Part shown: positions 5,955-6,009 of the stretch, in pieces | How the letters are laid out: the number at the start of each line of letters is the position of its first letter | Position numbering within the stretch: the first letter of the stretch is position 1 | From: JAXHUH01 sp034211175 | Lineage (GTDB): Bacteria; Actinomycetota; Acidimicrobiia; Acidimicrobiales; CAIXPF01 | Length of the DNA: 6,009 nt | Assembly (NCBI GenBank): GCA_034211175.1 | Contig: JAXHUH010000299.1 | Coordinates: 1 to 6,009, forward strand | Reading direction: 5' to 3' | Made by a program: the position numbers and the translations under genes | The notes under the pieces: generated by a model | Databases searched by the model: none | What the model saw: the letters and a program-made list of their open reading frames with translations, nothing else | What the model was told of the DNA's origin: nothing

Positions 5955-6009
5955 AGCAGGACTCGGATGCGGTAGTTGCGGAAGGACCGGAACCCGAACC
6001 CGATGCGTT
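5891..6009 (-). mobile_element. ISL3-type insertion sequence, right end only (continues past the window)
   Basis: Amidase homology stops at about 5890, and from there the minus strand encodes the C-terminus of a transposase. The proposed outer end begins GGCTCATCGGATTTC; GGCTC is a typical start for ISL3-family terminal inverted repeats. If the boundary is right, the transposase stop codon lies inside the terminal repeat. The other end, the matching inverted repeat and most of the element are outside the window. Confidence 0.75.
5894..6009 (-). CDS. ISL3-type transposase, C-terminal end (5' part outside the window)
   Basis: The minus strand reads 37 residues from 6007 down to the stop TGA at 5894-5896. 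They begin RIGFGFRSFRNYRIRVLLYA and continue with GRPNW, ending ITPAEIR. This matches the pattern near the C-terminus of ISL3-family DDE transposases (K-R-x-A/G-F-G-F, then N-Y/F-R-x-R-x-L-L-x-A-G and P-N-W). The catalytic DDE residues and the N-terminal zinc finger and helix-turn-helix are beyond the window edge, so activity cannot be judged. The stop is only three bases inside the proposed element end, so the last residues are encoded by the terminal inverted repeat. Family assignment rests on this short segment and on memory of the family, not on a search. Confidence 0.8.
   Translation of the reverse strand, partial: RIGFGFRSFRNYRIRVLLYAGRPNWTLLDQITPAEIR

Noticed and set aside
1..6009. tRNA, rRNA, CRISPR array, riboswitch or phage genes.
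   Set aside because: No cloverleaf-like run, regularly spaced repeats, ribosomal RNA sequence or phage motif was found on reading either strand.

Overview
The window is very GC-rich (roughly 70% by eye). Its genes use almost only G or C at third codon positions, start with ATG or GTG, and include a single-component Rieske oxygenase and an ISL3-type transposase. This suggests a chromosomal segment of a high-GC actinobacterium. An environmental lineage such as Acidimicrobiia is my guess; nothing in the sequence proves it.

Layout from left to right. (1) Positions 1-157 hold the low-complexity C-terminal tail of a plus-strand protein that starts outside the window. (2) Positions 173-2911 (minus) encode a 912-residue protein. 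It joins a complete Hsp70/DnaK-type ATPase domain, a proline-rich linker, one membrane helix, a formylglycine-generating-enzyme-fold (SUMF1/FGE-sulfatase) domain and a C-terminal beta-sandwich. The Hsp70 substrate-binding domain is absent. The predicted topology is receptor-like, with the ATPase inside and the FGE-like and sandwich domains outside. (3) Positions 2911-3099 (minus) may hold a small 62-codon gene whose stop overlaps the start of the Hsp70 fusion (TGATG). (4) Positions 3100-3718 are a non-coding divergent region. (5) Positions 3719-4894 (plus) encode a Rieske non-haem iron oxygenase of the phthalate-dioxygenase-like type with all metal ligands in place. (6) Positions 4894-4953 form a large inverted repeat at its stop codon. 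(7) Positions 5094-5890 (plus) encode an amidase-signature enzyme with an intact Lys-Ser-Ser triad. (8) The amidase is cut at about position 5890 by an insertion sequence. The last 37 codons of its ISL3-type transposase (minus) lie at 5894-6009.

How the genes fit together. The Rieske oxygenase and the amidase look like catabolic enzymes for an aromatic or amide-containing compound. They face the same way but are separated by about 200 bases with a hairpin, so a shared transcript is uncertain, and the insertion has broken the amidase. The Hsp70 fusion is divergent from them and probably unrelated in function. It is the most unusual item in the window: it has the layout of a transmembrane receptor kinase, with an Hsp70 ATPase in the place of the kinase.
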